Assembly: GCA_028692205.1 (NCBI GenBank)
Contig: JAQUXV010000005.1
Location: 1 to 25,635 of the forward strand
Direction: 5' to 3'
Source of the DNA: Eubacteriales bacterium
GTDB taxonomy: Bacteria > Bacillota_A > Clostridia > Christensenellales > Aristaeellaceae
DNA: 25,635 bases
Each line of letters begins with the position of its first letter. Within the stretch, counting starts at the first letter, position 1. Positions 22,272 to 25,635 of this stretch are shown piece by piece. Under the pieces are notes generated by a model. The model saw nothing but the letters and a program-made list of their open reading frames with translations, did no database searches and was not told the origin of the DNA. The position numbers were made by a program, and so were the translations under genes.

Positions 22272-23759
22272 TTATTTAAAATCGTACATCCGTTGGTACA
22301 GGGTTTTGTATTTCAGATACTTGTACCGGTAATACACGGCCGCTTCCGGATCGGGCAGGAACGTCTTTTGGGGGTGTACCGCCCGGTAAATCCCTTCCTC
22401 CAGCGTTGCGTAAGCGCCCGTGCCGAGCGCCGCCAGCAGCATGCAGCCCAGCGTTCCGGACTCGGCATTCTCCGGTCGAATTACCTTCATGTTGAATACG
22501 TTCGCGCGAATTTGCAGCGTCGTATCGGATGCCGCGCCCCCGCCGGTCGCCACGATGTATTCGGGTTCCGGCCCCAGCTTTTGCAGACGCTCGTATGCCA
22601 GATACAGCTGGAAGGACATGCCTTCAATCAGCGCCAGATAAATTTCTTCGGGTTTCGTGTGGATGGTCAGTCCGGTGATCGTCCCCCGAGCGTCCATGCT
22701 CAAATCCGGGTTTCCGGAGGAGCCGAACTGCGGCAGCGCCAGCACATCGGTCCGAAGGCCCGCAACGCGTTCCTCCATCTGTCCGTAAAAGTTCAGCCCC
22801 TTGTCCGCCCACTCACGGTCCATCAGCGAAAACAGGGTTTTTCTGCCCCAGTCCTTCAGAATGCCGCAGGTGGTAACCTCCAGGCTGGAAAGGTAGGTAT
22901 CGGGCAGCACATAGGGTATGCAGGTAAAGTCGTTCTCGATCATATACGGGGTCATCACCGGCCCGGGCAGCATCATCAGCATAAATTCGCAGGTGCCCAT
23001 GCTGGTTTCACAGCCGCGGCGGTCGTACAGGCCGCTCCCCAGCGCGGCGCAGCTTTGGTCGTGCCCGCCCGCCACAAGCTTCATCCGCGGGTTCAGCCCC
23101 AGCCGTTTCGCCATTTCCGGCAGCAGTTCGCCAAGCGTTGTGCCGGCTTCCACCGGCCGGGAAAGTTTTTCGGCAGTGATTCCCGCAAGCTCCAACAGCT
23201 CTTCGGACCACTTTTTCTCCCGAATATCAAACGCCATGCTCCGGCAGGCCGAGGAATAGCTGACCATTCGTTTGCCCGTCAGCAGATAGCCGATATAATC
23301 CTCAAAGAAGAAGATCATCGCGGCGCGGTCGATTACATCGGTGTGCTGCTTCAGCCAAATCAGCTTTGGCAGGGAATACAGCTCGTTGGGCGGAAGCCCG
23401 GTAATCTTCATGATGCGCTGTTGCCCCAGCTCCCCGATCATCCATTCCGTTTCGGGGATCCCCCGACAGTCGCCCGTGAGCATCGACGGCGCCAACAGCT
23501 TGCCGTCCCCGCCCAGACAGACGACCGATTCGCCAAGGCTCGCCACCGCCATCGCGTCGATAGGCGCGGGGCAGTCCCGTCCCGTTTCGGCCAGAAGATC
23601 CAGCACATTCTCGGCAACCATGTCCGCATTCAGTTCCCGGTGCCCGTTTGTGCCCTCTTCCCGGTAACGTCGCGATGCCTGGTACAGCTGTTTGCCGTCC
23701 AAATCGTATACGGCAATTTTGCAGCCGCTCGTACCTACATCCAAACCAGCGTATGCCAT
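22272..23759 (-). CDS. FGGY-family carbohydrate kinase, substrate unknown
   Basis: The 495-residue FGGY kinase has phosphate-1 GLDVGTSGCK (D7), catalytic GGHDQSCAALGSG (D234) and adenosine-binding ATGGGAASD in the C-terminal half. It lacks the TGQMH substrate loop of the two xylulokinases, having ASLGESVVCLG there, so it uses a different sugar or polyol. It acts in the cytosol, transferring phosphate from ATP. A GAGG-type SD precedes ATG 23759. It is the first catabolic gene after the ABC permease (18 bases apart), so it most likely acts on the imported substrate or its first product. Confidence 0.85.
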   Translation of the reverse strand: MAYAGLDVGTSGCKIAVYDLDGKQLYQASRRYREEGTNGHRELNADMVAENVLDLLAETGRDCPAPIDAMAVASLGESVVCLGGDGKLLAPSMLTGDCRGIPETEWMIGELGQQRIMKITGLPPNELYSLPKLIWLKQHTDVIDRAAMIFFFEDYIGYLLTGKRMVSYSSACRSMAFDIREKKWSEELLELAGITAEKLSRPVEAGTTLGELLPEMAKRLGLNPRMKLVAGGHDQSCAALGSGLYDRRGCETSMGTCEFMLMMLPGPVMTPYMIENDFTCIPYVLPDTYLSSLEVTTCGILKDWGRKTLFSLMDREWADKGLNFYGQMEERVAGLRTDVLALPQFGSSGNPDLSMDARGTITGLTIHTKPEEIYLALIEGMSFQLYLAYERLQKLGPEPEYIVATGGGAASDTTLQIRANVFNMKVIRPENAESGTLGCMLLAALGTGAYATLEEGIYRAVHPQKTFLPDPEAAVYYRYKYLKYKTLYQRMYDFK

Positions 23760-23777
23760 AAGCCACCTCGTTGACGA

Positions 23778-24755
23778 TCAGTTATCCTGCGACTTCCTTT
23801 TGCGCAGCATGTCCATAATCACGGCCGCCAGGATGATGATGCCTTTGAAAACATCCTGCCAGAAGGAGTTGATGCCCATCAGGTTCAGGCCGTTGGTGAT
23901 TACGCCGATAATCAGAATACCGATCACGGTTCCGCCCACGGTGCCTACGCCGCCGGACATGCTGGTGCCACCGATAACAACCGCGGCGATCGCGTCCATT
24001 TCAAAGCCGCTGCCCAGCGTAGCCGCAGCGGACCCCAGCCGGGAAGACCAGATAATGCCGCCCACGCTGCTGAATACGCCGATAAGCACATAAGGCAGCA
24101 TGTTAAACAGCTTCGTGTTCACACCGGAATACTCGCTGGCCAGCTTATTGCCGCCGATCGCGTACACATAATAGCCGAAGCGGGTCCGGTTGAGCAGCAC
24201 CCACGTAATCAGGATAAACGCCACCGCGTACAGTACGATCACGGAGAGATCGCCGACGCTGGACAATCCGATGGACGTGTAAAGATCGTTGCGAATACGG
24301 ATGGACACACCGCCGGAGATGATCTCCGTCAGGCCGCGGCCGATGCTCATCGTGGCGAGCGTCGCCACGAATGCGGGAATGTTGAAGTACGCAACGCTGA
24401 TGCCGTTAATCAGGCCGATCGCTACGCCCACCAGCAGGCAGCACAGCACGGTTACCCATACGGGCGCGCCCACATTCGTAATCATGTATGCGCCAATAAC
24501 GCCGCTCAGGCCAACCGTGGAACCCACCGAAATATCGATCTGCCCCATCAGGATCGCCATCAGCATGCCGCAGCAGATGATCGCGTTGACGGAGTTGGAT
24601 TTCAACAGGTTCAGCATGTTTGCACTCGTTAAAAATTTGGGTGTGAACAGGGACACAACCAGCATCAGCATCAACAGCGCGACAATCGTGCCAAGGTTCC
24701 TGCGGAAGTACCCCTGCAAACCAGACCGGGATTGAAGTCGTTTTGCCTTTTCCAT
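23778..24755 (-). CDS. Ribose-type sugar ABC transporter permease
   Basis: The 325-residue membrane protein of the RbsC/BPD_transp_2 family has about eight to ten hydrophobic segments after a basic N-terminus. Family motifs include GQIDISVGS near 91-99, the VATLATMSIGRG segment, the coupling loop YAIGGNKLASEYSGVN, and GGTSMSGGVGTVGGT in the last third. AGGAGG lies 8 bases before ATG 24755. It is the channel of a sugar importer whose ATPase gene lies directly upstream. The binding protein is not in the window and is expected further right. Confidence 0.92.
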   Translation of the reverse strand: MEKAKRLQSRSGLQGYFRRNLGTIVALLMLMLVVSLFTPKFLTSANMLNLLKSNSVNAIICCGMLMAILMGQIDISVGSTVGLSGVIGAYMITNVGAPVWVTVLCCLLVGVAIGLINGISVAYFNIPAFVATLATMSIGRGLTEIISGGVSIRIRNDLYTSIGLSSVGDLSVIVLYAVAFILITWVLLNRTRFGYYVYAIGGNKLASEYSGVNTKLFNMLPYVLIGVFSSVGGIIWSSRLGSAAATLGSGFEMDAIAAVVIGGTSMSGGVGTVGGTVIGILIIGVITNGLNLMGINSFWQDVFKGIIILAAVIMDMLRKRKSQDN

Positions 24756-24776
24756 TGTTATTGCCTCCTGAGAACG

Positions 24777-25635
24777 TCAACCATGTTGGACGTTGGTTGC
24801 AAATTTCATAATCGCTTCCTGCGAAAAATCTTCAGCCGCAAGTTCGCCGGTCATCTTGCCCTCGCACATCACGTAACAGCGGTCGCACATGTTGATAATC
24901 TCCGGCAATTCCGAAGAAACCAGAATGATGGAGACTCCCTGTGACGCAAGCCGGTCGATAATTTCGTAGATTTCCGCCTTCGAGCCAACGTCGATACCGC
25001 GGGTCGGCTCGTCCAGAATAATGACCTTCGGCTTCTTCGCCAGCCATTTGCTGAGCACAACCTTCTGCTGGTTACCCCCGCTCAGGTTACCCGCGCGTTG
25101 TCTGGGCGAAGAAATTTTAATGGAGAACTGTTCCCGGTAGTGATCCACCATTTTCCGCCAGGCATCCCGGTTTACGCGGATGCCATGAACATAGTTTTTC
25201 AGGCATACGAGGCCCATGTTAAACTCCACGTTGTTCAGCAGCACCAGCCCCTCGGCCCGGCGATCTTCCGACACGTAGGCGATGCCCGCTTCAATGGCAT
25301 CCGCCGGACGGCGCAAATGCACCTCTTTGCCATCCAGCAGCACCGTGCCGCCGGTTTTCTTGTACGCGCCGAAAATCGTCTTCATCACTTCCGTACGCCG
25401 CGCGCCCACCAGCCCCGCGAAACCGACGATCTCGCCGTAATGGGCCTTGAAAGAAACATCCTGAAAATACCGGCTGCAGCTTAAATTGCAAACCTCCAGC
25501 GACACATCCCCGGTTTGGTGAACGGTGTGCGTGTAATATTTGCTGAGGCTGCGGCCTACCATCAGGTTGATCAGTTCATCCTTGCGCGCTTCCCGCGTAA
25601 GCACATCGCCCACCACGCGCCCGTCGCGGAGCACC
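24777..25635 (-). CDS. Ribose-type sugar ABC transporter ATPase, 5' end outside window
   Basis: The frame runs through the right edge, so about 286 C-terminal residues are seen of a ~500-residue RbsA/MglA-like double ATPase. The visible part covers the end of domain 1 and all of domain 2. It includes the linker LMVGRSL, a non-classical Walker A GLVGARRTEVM, YVSEDRRAEGL, signature LSGGNQQKV and an intact Walker B VIILDEPTRGIDVG. The poor Walker A in domain 2 is usual for this family. It energises the permease encoded 21 bases downstream. Confidence 0.92.
   Translation of the reverse strand, partial: VLRDGRVVGDVLTREARKDELINLMVGRSLSKYYTHTVHQTGDVSLEVCNLSCSRYFQDVSFKAHYGEIVGFAGLVGARRTEVMKTIFGAYKKTGGTVLLDGKEVHLRRPADAIEAGIAYVSEDRRAEGLVLLNNVEFNMGLVCLKNYVHGIRVNRDAWRKMVDHYREQFSIKISSPRQRAGNLSGGNQQKVVLSKWLAKKPKVIILDEPTRGIDVGSKAEIYEIIDRLASQGVSIILVSSELPEIINMCDRCYVMCEGKMTGELAAEDFSQEAIMKFATNVQHG

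Noticed and set aside
21699..23774. 691-codon open frame on the plus strand across two minus-strand genes
   Set aside because: It is antisense to a clear aldolase and FGGY kinase, and its product is rich in Arg/Gln/His without any motif. Strong codon bias in GC-rich genes often leaves the opposite frame free of stops.
1..25635. CRISPR arrays, rRNA genes and insertion sequences
   Set aside because: No regularly spaced direct repeats, rRNA-like segments or transposase frames with terminal inverted repeats were seen on reading both strands.

Overview
The window looks like a chromosome segment of a GC-rich bacterium, most likely a Bacillota/Clostridia-type organism. Ribosome binding sites are strong (AGGAGG-like) and TTG and GTG starts are used alongside ATG. 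The transporters are of Gram-positive type (BMP/Nup nucleoside ABC and ribose-type ABC). This taxonomic guess rests on style and gene content, not on a marker gene.

Left edge (1-1259): the last gene of an integrated element (phage-type metallophosphoesterase), two pairs of short direct repeats, a strong terminator and a tRNA-Arg(ACG) on the minus strand. This has the layout of an integrase attachment site at a tRNA 3' end. To its right is a single AhpD/carboxymuconolactone-decarboxylase-like gene (1490-2095) with its own promoter. A gene-poor stretch follows with two near-identical palindromes.

Centre-left (2713-11454): a five-gene operon that I consider the main discovery candidate. It encodes (1) a membrane-anchored von Willebrand A-like protein, (2) a multi-pass membrane protein, (3) a tubulin/FtsZ-like GTPase-fold protein, (4) a 1201-residue protein with a C-terminal actin/Hsp70-type ATPase domain, and (5) a small coiled-coil protein. 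An operon coding for both a tubulin-like and an actin-like protein, plus a surface vWA protein, suggests a membrane-linked cytoskeletal or remodelling machine. A likely promoter with an AT-rich inverted repeat precedes it.

Centre (11865-18140): a purine nucleoside uptake and salvage operon with its own sigma-70-type promoter and an operator-like palindrome. It holds an MTAP/PNP-like phosphorylase, a BMP-family binding protein, a double ATPase, two permeases and a V4R-domain protein. It ends in a strong bidirectional terminator.

Right (18189-25635, all minus strand): a sugar uptake and catabolism cluster. In transcription order it holds a ribose-type ABC ATPase (cut by the window edge), its permease, an FGGY kinase, a class II ketose-bisphosphate aldolase and two xylulokinase-type kinases. 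The last kinase has a separate promoter and a hairpin-rich leader. The logic is import of a sugar or polyol, phosphorylation of ketose intermediates and aldol cleavage to triose phosphates. The actual substrate cannot be read from the sequence. No CRISPR array, rRNA or insertion sequence was seen.
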